A stretch of DNA of 64,000 nt from Pseudobdellovibrionaceae bacterium (GTDB lineage: Bacteria; Bdellovibrionota; Bdellovibrionia; Bdellovibrionales; UBA1609). Below, piece after piece: positions 27,095-35,664 of the stretch. Position numbers and translations under genes: made by a program. Under the pieces are notes generated by a model that ran no database searches, was not told the origin of the DNA, and saw nothing but the letters and a program-made list of their open reading frames with translations. How positions within the stretch are numbered: the first letter of the stretch is position 1; every line of letters starts with the position of its first letter. Where the stretch lies: positions 2,790,001-2,854,000 of the forward strand of contig CP060220.1 in assembly GCA_023898385.1 (NCBI GenBank). Direction: 5' to 3'.

Positions 27095-28183
27095 TCGTCC
27101 GAAGATGACTCTATGACTTTACCACTCACAGTCGTTCAGAGATGTAAGCTCCTTCGGGAATCGAACATCGGCGTAGCCGATTTGTCGAAGATCGTTCGCT
27201 GTGGCAAATGGTGTCGGAAGGGCCCAGACCCGCCGACTAAAACCTCCTGCGGCTTTCGGTTGGGGTGACCCACGGGAGTTAAGTAGCAGGCGAAAAGTGG
27301 TACGAGGTACTGTGCGCAAGTAACATTCATCAGCCTCAACACAAGTAAACAGCTAAAAAGGCGGCTTCGATGAGCCTCGCTTCTTCGAAGCTCTCATCTC
27401 GCTGGGAAGACGATGCTAGACCCAAGCGGTTGGCGACGTAGAAGGCAAGACTGTGTGGGAGAACTCTGGGTTTGAAATTGTGTATGTAATGAGGATCTTG
27501 AGATGAACCAACATCCAACCGGGGCTAGGAAGTACATGTCCCTTAGCCCACAAACAAGACACATTCGGATCCGGGTGGCCGAGCATGCAAAGAAAGGTCG
27601 TAAGCAGTGGGGTTTACGAGCAAAGGTTTCATGATTGTTCCTATGGGTTTCGGCCACATTGGAAAGCGGTGGATTGTGTGGCCAAAGTGGCTCAACAAGC
27701 CTATCGCCATCGACACATCTTGGAAGCTGACATCGAGAAGTTCTTCGATCAAGTCAGCCACAATTAACTTATGAAAATGCTGACAAGAGAGATCTGTGAT
27801 CCCCGGATTTTCCGGTTGATCAGCCAGATGCTCAAGTCAGGTTTTCAGGAGCCCGGTAAGCCTTGGCAGCCCAGTGGTAAAGGGACCCCACAATGGGGTC
27901 CACTATACTGTTTACCGAGAACTCCATTCCGTGCGCCGCCAAATCTACCAGTACCTCAAGCGGAAGTACCGGAGAGGCGGTCGTCCCGTGCCGTGGCGCA
28001 AACTGACGAGGGTAGCCAAGACCAGATGGAGATCCATAAAGCCCATAGGTGTGATGCCCAATCATCCCGACCACAGGCCAGGTAGCTTGCTTTGATCTGG
28101 GAGAGCCGTATACGTGAACGCGTACGTACGTACGGTTCGGTGAGGGCTGAGGGGCTGGTGGTATTGCCAGCGGCCTCGGCGAC
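27095..28183 (+). mobile_element. Group II intron, internally deleted copy 2
   Basis: The sequence matches intron 1 almost base for base at both ends (from TCCACCATTTCG to the domain VI stem) but is about half as long. Three internal deletions remove part of the 5' RNA region and two blocks of the RT gene. Domain V carries a four-base CGTA duplication in its stem. It cannot splice or move by itself. RT supplied by copy 1 could in principle act on it, though the altered domain V makes splicing unlikely. Confidence 0.8.
27503..28095 (+). pseudogene. Remnant of a group II intron reverse transcriptase
   Basis: The start and end match the intron 1 RT gene (MNQHPTGARKYMS at the start, AGGTAGCTTGCTT at the end). 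Two deletions, a shift of frame and an in-frame TAA after QVSHN destroy the protein, and the YADD region is absent. Retained pieces include the SYGFRPH stretch, the DIEKFFDQV stretch and the basic C-terminal tail. Confidence 0.85.
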
Positions 28184-28189
28184 TCTGAT

Positions 28190-28207
28190 TATCAAATCGA
28201 TTTGATA
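28190..28207. repeat. 18-bp perfect palindrome
   Basis: TATCAAATCGATTTGATA lies seven bases after the 3' end of intron copy 2 and about 60 bases before the SRPBCC gene. It may be an operator for the downstream gene or the flank that the intron entered. No T-run follows, so it is not a normal terminator. Confidence 0.4.
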
Positions 28208-28269
28208 GTGAGTAACTTCTTTGTTTTAATAAAAAGCATTGAGAGCGAGACTTTGATGGGAGAGCCAAA

Positions 28270-28716
28270 ATGGCGGTAGAGGTATTTGAATCCATAAAAG
28301 TGCCGACTTCAACGGTATGGAAGACTGTCACAGATATAGAAAACTGCGATCAGATTCTTACAGCCATACTCAGAATAGAGATTTTAGTAAAACCAAAAAA
28401 TGGTATTGTCGGCTTAAAGTGGAGAGAGACACGAAAAATGCTCGGTAAAGAGGCTGCTGAAACAATGTGGATAACAAGAGCTGAAGAGGGTCATTGGTAC
28501 GAAACTCAGGCGCTGAACTCAGGCTGTGAGTATAATACGCGGGTTTCTGTCATAGAAACAGCCGAAGGAACTAAACTCTTCATGAGGTTTGATGCCACAC
28601 CAAAGACTTTCTTGGCTAGGCTGCTTTCTCCTTTAGGCTTCTTGTTTTCAGGTATGATTAAGAAGGCTTTACGACAAGACTTAATGGATATTAAAAACAA
28701 CCTAGAGAGCCGGTAA
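28270..28716 (+). CDS. SRPBCC-fold (START/polyketide-cyclase-like) protein
   Basis: The 148-residue protein has a typical SRPBCC layout: an N-terminal strand with PTSTVWKTVTDIENC, a run of beta strands (GIVGLKWRETRKM, WYETQAL, TRVSVIET), and a long C-terminal helix after LLSPLGFLFSG. Members bind small hydrophobic ligands in a pocket. GGGAGAGCC precedes the ATG. The ligand and partner are unknown. It starts what looks like ordinary chromosomal DNA after the intron region. Confidence 0.75.
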   Translation: MAVEVFESIKVPTSTVWKTVTDIENCDQILTAILRIEILVKPKNGIVGLKWRETRKMLGKEAAETMWITRAEEGHWYETQALNSGCEYNTRVSVIETAEGTKLFMRFDATPKTFLARLLSPLGFLFSGMIKKALRQDLMDIKNNLESR

Positions 28717-28765
28717 AGAAGTTTTTATCTAATTGGTTTTCTTAACACTTTTTTTGGAGGGGAAA

Positions 28766-29191
28766 ATGAAAGACAACAAAGGGATGATGAAGGGGATGAT
28801 TTTAGGAGGCATAACCGCTTTCGTATTTGTATTTTTGTTTGAGTTCTTAGTTCACGGCTTTTTACTGAAAGGTCCTTACGAAGCCACAATGAGTGTCTGG
28901 CGGCCACAGGAACAATCGAATATGGCGGTAATGTTATTAAGCCAGTTTCTTTTTGCTATGTCAGTGGCATTCTTTTACCCAATTGTTGGTCCCGACAAGG
29001 CAGGCAAGAAGGCCGTTCCGTTTGGAATTGGGCTTGGTCTCGTTATGGCTATGCCACAGATAGCGACGTACAGCTACTTACCTATTCCAATTTCTATAAG
29101 TCTCTATTGGGCTATAGCCTCATTTGGTAAGGCTTTTGGTTGCTCCTTTATTGTTTCGAAGATCTTTAACAAATTTGCTAACAAAATGTAA
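28766..29191 (+). CDS. Small four-helix membrane protein, function unknown
   Basis: The start was set at the ATG behind TGGAGGGG rather than 11 codons upstream, giving 141 residues. There are about four hydrophobic segments (GGITAFVFVFLFEFLVHGF, LLSQFLFAMSVAFFY, GIGLGLVMAMPQIATY and LYWAIASFGKAFGCSFIV). The overall form is like small uncharacterised membrane proteins of the DUF1761 type, but I cannot confirm this. It is followed closely by the zinc-binding gene. Confidence 0.6.
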   Translation: MKDNKGMMKGMILGGITAFVFVFLFEFLVHGFLLKGPYEATMSVWRPQEQSNMAVMLLSQFLFAMSVAFFYPIVGPDKAGKKAVPFGIGLGLVMAMPQIATYSYLPIPISISLYWAIASFGKAFGCSFIVSKIFNKFANKM

Positions 29192-29201
29192 ACAGGGGTA
29201 T

Positions 29202-29396
29202 TTGGTTAAATCAAAAAACTGTGACTGCTGCATGATGCCTTTAGCGAAAGACACCCTTCCCGATAGTTGGACCCATAAAGTTTCTGGTGGCGGGCTTGAT
29301 GACGGGGTGACCTTTCACTGCTATTGGCTTCCATTGGAGGGGGCAGAGGCAAAGCTGAGTGGTAGTATGGGAGTCTCGGCGTGGAAGGTATTATAA
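29202..29396 (+). CDS. Small putative zinc-ribbon protein
   Basis: The 64-residue product starts at TTG after AGGGG. The N-terminus NCDCCMMPLAKD and a later FHCYW provide Cys/His ligands. The layout (CxxCMMP near the start, then a W-rich middle) is seen in small uncharacterised zinc-ribbon proteins. The start is inferred from the ribosome site; an upstream ATG inside the membrane protein gene also reads in frame. Function unknown. Confidence 0.5.
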   Translation: MVKSKNCDCCMMPLAKDTLPDSWTHKVSGGGLDDGVTFHCYWLPLEGAEAKLSGSMGVSAWKVL

Positions 29397-29454
29397 TTAA
29401 AAAATAAAATCCTGATCAGTTCGAACAAAATAGGGGAAAATTAGAGGGATCTGA

Positions 29455-29847
29455 GTGAGTACCGTTTTCACAAAAATCATAAAGGGTGAATAGCCAGGGT
29501 CATTTGTATATCAAGATGACCTTTGTTCTGTTTTTATGGATATTCATCCGATCGGTGACGGCCACTTGCTTGTAGTACCATCAGAAGAAAGGGCCCGATT
29601 GGTAGATTTGCCGCCTGAAACTGTCGGTCAATTGTTTCGGGTTGCACAAAAAATTATTCGAGCCCTAGATGCCTCAAGTCTTTCGCCAGATGGCTATAAT
29701 CTATTTTTATCAGATGGAGAAGTTGCTGGCCAAGAAGTGCCACATAGTCACTTGCATATCCTTCCGCGGAAAACAGATGATAAAATCGCTGTTTCTTTCG
29801 GATCGGAGAAGCTCTGTCACCACTTCGAGACGAAGGCGTGTTTATAA
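29455..29847 (+). pseudogene. HIT-family hydrolase gene with an in-frame amber codon
   Basis: From a GTG the frame gives VFTKIIKGE, then TAG at 29491-29493, then PGSFVYQDDLCSVFMDI. This is exactly the HIT-family N-terminus except for the stop where Leu or Ile is usual. The rest holds the catalytic triad region HSHLHILP (HxHxH) and is otherwise intact up to about 29805. After that it leaves the HIT pattern and runs into a piece of another gene. A shorter product from the ATG at 29536 would lack the first strand. HIT proteins are nucleotide hydrolases or transferases. Confidence 0.75.
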
Positions 29848-30098
29848 TTGGAAGTGGGAATTCTTACCATAATGTTGGCAACATGTTTAACCCGACAAGA
29901 AAAGCCATTAGTGGTTCAGCAAAGTTTGACGAGTCGCTAAAATCAACTTTGAGTTTAGATGTTGATCGACGAAGACCTGAGCTCCTACGATGGGCGAGCG
30001 CGCCTGCGGCTAGAAATGACCCGGCAATGGTGACCTGGAGTGGTACTATAAATGGCACTGTTAATACTGCATTTCATTTTCAAGAAAGTGGTCGCTAG
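29808..30098 (+). pseudogene. 3' fragment of a DODA-type extradiol ring-cleavage dioxygenase
   Basis: In a different frame from the HIT gene, the sequence reads ALSPLRDEGVFIIGSGNSYH and continues NVGNMF with APAARNDP later. This is the conserved central part of class III (LigB/DODA-like) dioxygenases. The N-terminal two thirds are absent, and the last 25 codons do not follow the family. The junction with the HIT sequence looks like a deletion that fused two genes. Confidence 0.6.
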
Positions 30099-30135
30099 GC
30101 TCGCCAAATCGGCATTTTGGTGGTAATCCACGAGC

Positions 30136-31764
30136 ATGATACACTTTTCAAATGTTTCAAAACACTACGGCAACAAAGTTCTCTACAGTAATGCCAGCTT
30201 TCAGTTGAATGCGGGCGAAAAAGTGGGGCTTGTTGGTCCTAACGGGGCCGGCAAAACCACGATTTTTCGTATGATCGTGGGTGAAGAGCGGCCCGATGAG
30301 GGGCAGGTGGTGTGTCCAGATAAGGTGACCATCGGTTATTTTTCTCAGAATATCGCTGAGATGGGTGGTAAAAGCGTAATAGACGAAGTTAAGTCGGCAG
30401 CCGGCAACTTATCCGACATTGAAACTCGGCTTCCGTTACTCGAGGCCAAAATGTGTGAGCCCCTGGATGATGATGAAATTGCCAGGGTGTTAGAAGAATA
30501 TGGGCATCTGCAGAGTGAATTTGAAAGTAAGGGTGGCTACGAGCTAACGGCTAGAGCTGAAGAGATTATCACGGGCTTGGGGTTTCCTCCAGATTCACAT
30601 CATCGCCCTGTTGACGGGTTTAGTGGTGGCTGGAAAATGAGAATTGCATTAGCCAAGATTCTATTGATCAAGCCCGATGTGCTTTTGATGGACGAGCCTA
30701 CAAACCATTTAGATTTGGAGTCGATCATTTGGCTTGAGTCATGGATCAAGCAATTTGAGGGTGCGGTTTTAATGACGAGCCACGACCGAGAGTTTATGAA
30801 TCGCTTAGTCACTAAAATATTCGAAGTGGCTCATCAAACGGTGACCACCTATGGTGGCAACTACGATTTTTATGAACGAGAGCGAGATGTGCGCCGGGCC
30901 CAACTTGTTGCAGCTGCCAAGCGGCAAGAAGACATGCTTGCAAAAGAAGAACAATTTATTTCGAGATTTGCAGCCCGAGCGTCTCATGCCGCGCAAGTGC
31001 AGTCGCGAGTAAAAAAAGTGGAGAAGATCGAACGTATAGAGGTGCCTCAAGAAGAAAAAGCTATCCAGTTTGTGTGGCCTGAGCCACCTAGGAGCGGCGA
31101 AGAGGTTTTTAAGTTTGAAGGCTTAAAGAAAAGCTATCCACTGGAAGACGGCAAAGACTTGAGGGTTTTTGAAAACCTTAACGGGCTTGTAAAAAGACTA
31201 GATCGCATTGCGGTCTCTGGAGTGAACGGTGCCGGTAAGTCAACATTGCTAAAAATTGTGACGGGTCAAATAGAGCCTTCTGGTGGTGAATGCAAGCTGG
31301 GGGCCGGAGTGCTCATCGGGTACTTTAGTCAAAACTCTCTAGACATACTTGATAAAAACAAGACAATTATTGAAGAGCTACACGACCGGTTTCCAACTCA
31401 AAACCTGGGTTACTTAAGAAATCTGCTGGGGGCATTTAAGTTTTCAGGTGACGAAGTAGAAAAGAAGATTTCGGTATTGTCGGGTGGTGAAAAAAGCAGA
31501 GTGGTACTGGCTACTATTTTGGCGCAGCCGGTTAATTTTTTGGTTTTGGATGAGCCCACAAACCATCTTGATATTCAATCGCGAGAAGTGCTTTTAGATG
31601 CCGTTAAGAAGTTTCCTGGAACTGTCATGGTGGTCAGTCACGACCGGCATTTTCTAAGGCAAATCACCAATAGAGTTTTTCATCTCGACCACCATGAGCT
31701 TCATGTTTATGATGGTACTTGGGATGAATACCAAGAGCGGGTGAGTGGATTACCATTGAGCTAG
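30136..31764 (+). CDS. ABC-F family ATPase (ribosome-associated)
   Basis: The 542-residue protein has two ATP-binding domains and no membrane segments. Walker A motifs are GPNGAGKT near residue 35 and GVNGAGKS near 364. Signature motifs are FSGGWKMR near 163 and LSGGEKSR near 452. Walker B is LLMDEPTNHLD in the first domain and LVLDEPTNHLD in the second. Between the domains lies the charged linker (RQEDMLAKEEQFISRF) that reaches into the ribosome in this family. ABC-F proteins act on stalled or translating ribosomes. It resembles the YheS/Uup branches; which one is not resolvable here. Confidence 0.93.
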   Translation: MIHFSNVSKHYGNKVLYSNASFQLNAGEKVGLVGPNGAGKTTIFRMIVGEERPDEGQVVCPDKVTIGYFSQNIAEMGGKSVIDEVKSAAGNLSDIETRLPLLEAKMCEPLDDDEIARVLEEYGHLQSEFESKGGYELTARAEEIITGLGFPPDSHHRPVDGFSGGWKMRIALAKILLIKPDVLLMDEPTNHLDLESIIWLESWIKQFEGAVLMTSHDREFMNRLVTKIFEVAHQTVTTYGGNYDFYERERDVRRAQLVAAAKRQEDMLAKEEQFISRFAARASHAAQVQSRVKKVEKIERIEVPQEEKAIQFVWPEPPRSGEEVFKFEGLKKSYPLEDGKDLRVFENLNGLVKRLDRIAVSGVNGAGKSTLLKIVTGQIEPSGGECKLGAGVLIGYFSQNSLDILDKNKTIIEELHDRFPTQNLGYLRNLLGAFKFSGDEVEKKISVLSGGEKSRVVLATILAQPVNFLVLDEPTNHLDIQSREVLLDAVKKFPGTVMVVSHDRHFLRQITNRVFHLDHHELHVYDGTWDEYQERVSGLPLS

Positions 31765-31853
31765 CTCTAGATGTGGATTAACCAAAAATATTTGTGTGGT
31801 AAATTGCGAAATTATTTTGAAAATTCGGTAGATCGGACAGTGGGGGACAGTAA

Positions 31854-32201
31854 ATGAAAGTGTTTTTAACGTTGGGAATGCTTTTGGTCTCGAACGTTTT
31901 CATGACATTTGCTTGGTATGGTCATTTGAAAACACTCAACTCAAAGCCACTAATTATAGCTATTCTTGTAAGTTGGGGGGTTGCTTTTTTTGAGTATTGT
32001 TTTCAAGTCCCTGCCAACAGAATTGGTTTTACGTATTTTTCGCTGCCGCAATTAAAAATAATTCAAGAAGTAATCACACTTGCCGTTTTTGTGGGATTTT
32101 CTTTTTTTTTCATGGGCATTAAACCAACAATAAACTTTGTCTGGGCCGGAATGTGCCTTGTTGGAGCCGTGTATTTTATTTTTAGAGATGCAATGGCGTG
32201 A
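31854..32201 (+). CDS. DUF486/DMT-like small membrane protein
   Basis: The 115-residue protein has four hydrophobic helices. FMTFAWYGHLK, the central ISWGVAFFEYCFQVPANRIG-like segment and FSLPQLKIIQEVITLAVF are the conserved pieces of DUF486, a relative of the drug/metabolite transporter fold. Function is unknown. The ORF follows the ABC-F gene by 90 bases and may be in the same transcript. Confidence 0.85.
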   Translation: MKVFLTLGMLLVSNVFMTFAWYGHLKTLNSKPLIIAILVSWGVAFFEYCFQVPANRIGFTYFSLPQLKIIQEVITLAVFVGFSFFFMGIKPTINFVWAGMCLVGAVYFIFRDAMA

Positions 32202-32222
32202 GTTTTAGGTGGTAAACAGAAA

Positions 32223-32576
32223 ATGCAAACATTTGTAGTTTTATTGGTGGCTGGTTTTCACGTTTGTTTTATGATTTTAGAGGTATTTTTTTGGACCAAG
32301 CCCATTGGTTTGAAGATTTTTGGGCAATCGCTTGAGAAAGCGAAGCTTTCAGCAGTATTGGCTGCCAATCAAGGGTTGTATAATGGATTTTTGGCGGCGG
32401 GCTTGGCTTGGGGTGCATTTGCGGAAGATCCTCAGATGGCTTCGCAAATTCAAATCTTTTTTCTATCCTGCGTGGCCTTAGCGGGGATTTACGGCGCGTG
32501 GACGGTGAGTCGAAAGATTCTATTTGTACAAGCCCTCCCGGCAATCTTAGGGCTTGGGCTCATATTCTTTAGCTGA
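32223..32576 (+). CDS. DUF1304 family membrane protein
   Basis: The 117-residue protein has four hydrophobic helices. GFHVCFMILEVFFW near the start and AANQGLYNGFLAAGLAWG in the middle are DUF1304 hallmarks. Family members occur next to small DMT-like genes in many bacteria but have no assigned role. It lies 21 bases after the DUF486 gene. Confidence 0.85.
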   Translation: MQTFVVLLVAGFHVCFMILEVFFWTKPIGLKIFGQSLEKAKLSAVLAANQGLYNGFLAAGLAWGAFAEDPQMASQIQIFFLSCVALAGIYGAWTVSRKILFVQALPAILGLGLIFFS

Positions 32577-32654
32577 GTGTCTTGTGATGATTGAGCCAAA
32601 CCATGTTCTCTCGATAAAAAAACAAAAATCAAACTTAAGAAAGTGCGATTCGGT

Positions 32655-32924
32655 ATGAAGGCATTTGAAGTGGGGTCTAAAGTATTTTGGAAGTGGATGG
32701 GGCGACCGATTTCTGGTGAAGTGAAAGAAGTATTTTTTAAGCCAGTAGAAAAAGTGATCAAAGGTAAGAAGATTAAAAGAAATGGATCTTCAGAAAAGCC
32801 GGCCTACTTGGTGTTGTCCAGCGCAGGCAACTTGGCGTTGAAGCTGCATTCAGAGCTGTTTGTTAGCCAGCCTGAGAAAAAGAAACGAAGTGGTCCCACG
32901 CCAAAGTTATTTAGTGACGATTGA
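32655..32924 (+). CDS. Small TUDOR-like DUF2945 protein
   Basis: The 89-residue protein starts KAFEVGSKVFWKWMGRPISG, then VKEVFF and AYLVLSSAGNLALKLHSEL. This is the pattern of the small beta-barrel DUF2945 (hypervirulence-associated TUDOR-like) family. The ATG was taken because family members begin with the KxFxxGDxV segment; an in-frame GTG four codons upstream is possible. Its role is unknown. Confidence 0.65.
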   Translation: MKAFEVGSKVFWKWMGRPISGEVKEVFFKPVEKVIKGKKIKRNGSSEKPAYLVLSSAGNLALKLHSELFVSQPEKKKRSGPTPKLFSDD

Positions 32925-32983
32925 TGAGCCCTGGGCTAGAGATTTTTTAGAACCACCATGGGCTGTGCCATTTAAGGGGCGTC

Positions 32984-33415
32984 GTGAAAGAAAAGATCCT
33001 TTTTTTATGTACCGGAAATTCTTGTCGCTCTCAGATGGCAGAGGGTTGGGGGCGTCATTTCAAGTCTGATCGTTTTGATTTCTTTTCTGCCGGCACTAAG
33101 AAGCATGGGCTGAATCCTATGGCGGTTAGGGTGATGAACGAGGCGGGTGTGGATATTTCATCCCATGTTTCGAAAACAACAGAAGACCTCGACGGCCATG
33201 AATTTACTTATGTGGTCACCGTATGCTCGGATGCTCATGAGACGTGTCCTTACTTTTCTGGGCAGGGAAAGATAGTTCACCACGGATTTGATGATCCGCC
33301 CCGATTGACAAAAAATATGACGGACGAGGGCCAGATTCTTGAGGTTTACCGACGAGTGAGAGATGAAATCCGAGACTTCGTTTTGAAAATAGAACAGGAG
33401 CTCGAGAAACAATGA
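32984..33415 (+). CDS. arsC: Arsenate reductase, low-molecular-weight phosphatase type
   Basis: The 143-residue product has the nucleophile loop CTGNSCRS near residue 9 (CX5R), FSAGTKKHGLNP, and the HHGFDDPPR stretch with the catalytic aspartate. The redox Cys pair expected in thioredoxin-coupled ArsC is present as CSDAHETCP. It reduces arsenate to arsenite for export. The start is a GTG. No arsenite exporter or ArsR gene lies next to it, which is unusual for an ars operon. Confidence 0.88.
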   Translation: MKEKILFLCTGNSCRSQMAEGWGRHFKSDRFDFFSAGTKKHGLNPMAVRVMNEAGVDISSHVSKTTEDLDGHEFTYVVTVCSDAHETCPYFSGQGKIVHHGFDDPPRLTKNMTDEGQILEVYRRVRDEIRDFVLKIEQELEKQ

Positions 33416-33541
33416 CTTTTGTGGTTTTTGAAGGGAAATCATTAATGTCTTGATCTTGGCGGTTTTCCTAATTCAGACTGATCTCTGGAGAATTTATGCG
33501 CATTAGACGGAAGCGATAGCTGAAACGGGGTACACGACTAG

Positions 33542-33946
33542 ATGTGGAAAAGTAGTTGGATTTTGGTATTTTCAATCTTCGCAGGGAAAGTGACAATGGC
33601 CGAGCTAAATCTAAAAGAATGCCCCAGTAGCCCGAATTGTGTGTCTACTCAAACGAGTCAGCCTGATAAGCTCATGTCGCCCATTCCATTTTCGGTAAAA
33701 CCTGAAGTGGTTCGTTCAATCATTGAAAAGGTCATGTTGGGTTGGCTAAGGGTAGAGGTCTTGACTAAAGAAAACAATTACTTTCATTTTAGCTTGAAAA
33801 GCGCAGTTTTTCGGTTTGTTGATGACATAGAATTTATAGTTGATGAGAAAAGTCAGCATATACACTTTCGATCGGCCTCAAGGGTGGGTTACTCCGATTT
33901 GGGCGTGAATCGAAAACGGATGTCAGAAATTACTAAGAAAATCTAA
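33542..33946 (+). CDS. DUF1499 family protein
   Basis: The 134-residue protein has a weak hydrophobic N-terminus. CPSSPNCVSTQ, FRFVDDIEF and FRSASRVGYSDLGVNRKR are the standard DUF1499 motifs. Members are exported or membrane-associated proteins of unknown function. The start is the first ATG of the frame; no strong ribosome site is seen. Confidence 0.85.
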   Translation: MWKSSWILVFSIFAGKVTMAELNLKECPSSPNCVSTQTSQPDKLMSPIPFSVKPEVVRSIIEKVMLGWLRVEVLTKENNYFHFSLKSAVFRFVDDIEFIVDEKSQHIHFRSASRVGYSDLGVNRKRMSEITKKI

Positions 33947-33973
33947 GAGGAGTTAAGACTTTCAAGTAAACCA

Positions 33974-35191
33974 TCAATCTAAGAATTGGCTTCTCTCTTC
34001 GGGCGTTGGGAGTCGGCAGCTGTCTTTCTTGCCGAATAGCCTATATCTATGGGAGGCGATGAAATCATAAGCGGCATCCCTCATTGGCGCTGGAAAAATG
34101 CGAAAGATCGACAGCACCCACCAAATTGACCCGAGATCACGAAAGATTCGCAACACGGCAGTGGACTTTGTCATCTCAAGACCGTCTTGAACAAGCACTA
34201 AACTATCAAGGTTATCAATGTGCGACCTATCAATCGTAGTTTTTGCGACATCCCCTTGTAGAGGTGAAACCTTGTATATTTTGGATCGGTCTTCTTTTAA
34301 CAAAAAGTCGATAAATCCGTTACAGAGGCCACATACGCCGTCAAAAAACAAAATAGGCGAAGTTGATGGTTCGCGCTTTGGCTGCTTGATCCACCGAGAA
34401 TCAAAAGTAAACAAGTGTACAATGAGCACACCGCTAGTGAGATCGGCAAAGTCAATGGTTGTGATAATACCCAGATGCATGCCCACGATCCCTAACCAAG
34501 CAAAAGGACGTGTTTTCGAAATCAAGGCTAACGGCAAAAAAAGTATTTCAAGAGCCAATGAACTCCAGGTAAGAAAGCGATTGATACCGTCATGATCTAG
34601 CAAGAGCCCCCTCAAGAAAGTGTCACGCGCCAGCGGGTTTTCTAAAACATTTTGAATCGCCGTACCGTCTACCCAGCTCGGGCTGCCCAGCTTGTGAAGT
34701 CCACTGGCCGTGTAGCCAAGGGCTAAGAGCAGCCATGCGCCCCAGTAAATTTCTTTTGGGAACTCCCATTGAGGATCTTCTTCTGATCGAGAAAGGGGTT
34801 CGCCTGGGGGTATCAACGTTAAAGCTAAAAGTATCCAACCAATAAATGGGAGGCCCGGATTTCCTGTAAATATATTTCTGTTAAACAAACAGGCCCACCC
34901 GTACCACAATAACAAAGCGACCAAGCGTCGTTTGTAGCCTGCAAGTAATAACAGCGAAAGCAAACAAAGGCCCACCAAAAAGATCTGCACAAAAAAGGGA
35001 GTATCTAAAGCGTACAGCATATTTGGGAAAATGGAACTTGTCGGGTTCATTTTGCCATCAGGCAAAAGGCCGGCATTGCTGAACATTTCACTTCCCCAGG
35101 GTATGAGCGCAGAAAAATGTACAAATAAATAAGACGAAAACACGATTCTAAAAAAAGAAAACTGATAGGGCGTAACCGGGCTCATGGGCAC
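33974..35191 (-). CDS. HTTM membrane domain fused to a DCC thiol-oxidoreductase domain
   Basis: In this 405-residue protein the first ~260 residues are a multi-pass HTTM-type membrane domain, related to vitamin K-dependent gamma-carboxylase, with SGLHKLGSPSWVDGTAI. The last 125 residues are a DCC (DUF393) thiol-disulfide domain with FFDGVCGLCNGFIDFLL. Fusions of this type occur in several Gram-negative lineages, but the substrate is unknown. Its start overlaps the next upstream gene by 10 bases, so it forms an operon with the two genes to its right. Confidence 0.85.
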   Translation of the reverse strand: MPMSPVTPYQFSFFRIVFSSYLFVHFSALIPWGSEMFSNAGLLPDGKMNPTSSIFPNMLYALDTPFFVQIFLVGLCLLSLLLLAGYKRRLVALLLWYGWACLFNRNIFTGNPGLPFIGWILLALTLIPPGEPLSRSEEDPQWEFPKEIYWGAWLLLALGYTASGLHKLGSPSWVDGTAIQNVLENPLARDTFLRGLLLDHDGINRFLTWSSLALEILFLPLALISKTRPFAWLGIVGMHLGIITTIDFADLTSGVLIVHLFTFDSRWIKQPKREPSTSPILFFDGVCGLCNGFIDFLLKEDRSKIYKVSPLQGDVAKTTIDRSHIDNLDSLVLVQDGLEMTKSTAVLRIFRDLGSIWWVLSIFRIFPAPMRDAAYDFIASHRYRLFGKKDSCRLPTPEERSQFLD

Positions 35192-35664
35192 ATCACCTTA
35201 ATCTCATGGGGCTTTGGCGGCGTATTCATTTTTGACAAGACGACTATTTGGACGGCGTCAAATGTCACATCAATAGAAAACTCTCTTGCCAGTGGGCCGT
35301 TATTGCAAAAAGCATTTTTTAAAATCGTATTTAACAATTCTCTTTCTTGCGGCTGGTTGAGATAGGGGCCGTAGGCAAAAACGGCGCCAAATACATTTCG
35401 CCTGTTGTAGGGGCCGAGGAGCTGGCTATAAAGTTTCGGAGTGATTTTTTGACCATAAACTTCGTGATTGTCTTTGAAGAGTTTAAGATAAAAGTCGGCA
35501 TTAAAGGTTTCATTTCCGCGAAAATGACTAAACACCAATGGAAGAGGTGAGGCCACAGTAGCCAGGCCGAGGCCTCGAAGCGCGCTGAAGCCAGGGATCA
35601 TTCCAAAAACCTGAAACAGACCTACAAAAATAAGTATGTAGTATGGCCACCGGCGGCTATTCAT
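35182..35664 (-). CDS. Conserved-context protein with N-terminal membrane anchor, unknown function
   Basis: The 160-residue protein has an N-terminal hydrophobic segment (YYILIFVGLFQVFGMIPG) and otherwise a soluble domain outside the cytoplasm. No family is recognised. It overlaps the HTTM-DCC gene by 10 bases and the sterol desaturase-like gene by 8 bases, so the three are co-translated and likely work together in membrane-lipid or redox chemistry. Confidence 0.6.
   Translation of the reverse strand: MNSRRWPYYILIFVGLFQVFGMIPGFSALRGLGLATVASPLPLVFSHFRGNETFNADFYLKLFKDNHEVYGQKITPKLYSQLLGPYNRRNVFGAVFAYGPYLNQPQERELLNTILKNAFCNNGPLAREFSIDVTFDAVQIVVLSKMNTPPKPHEIKVMCP

Noticed and set aside
32860..33069. 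Frame overlapping the DUF2945 3' end and arsC
   Set aside because: Lies mostly inside two well-supported genes in another frame. The piece DEPWARDFLEPPW is curious but too short to assign.
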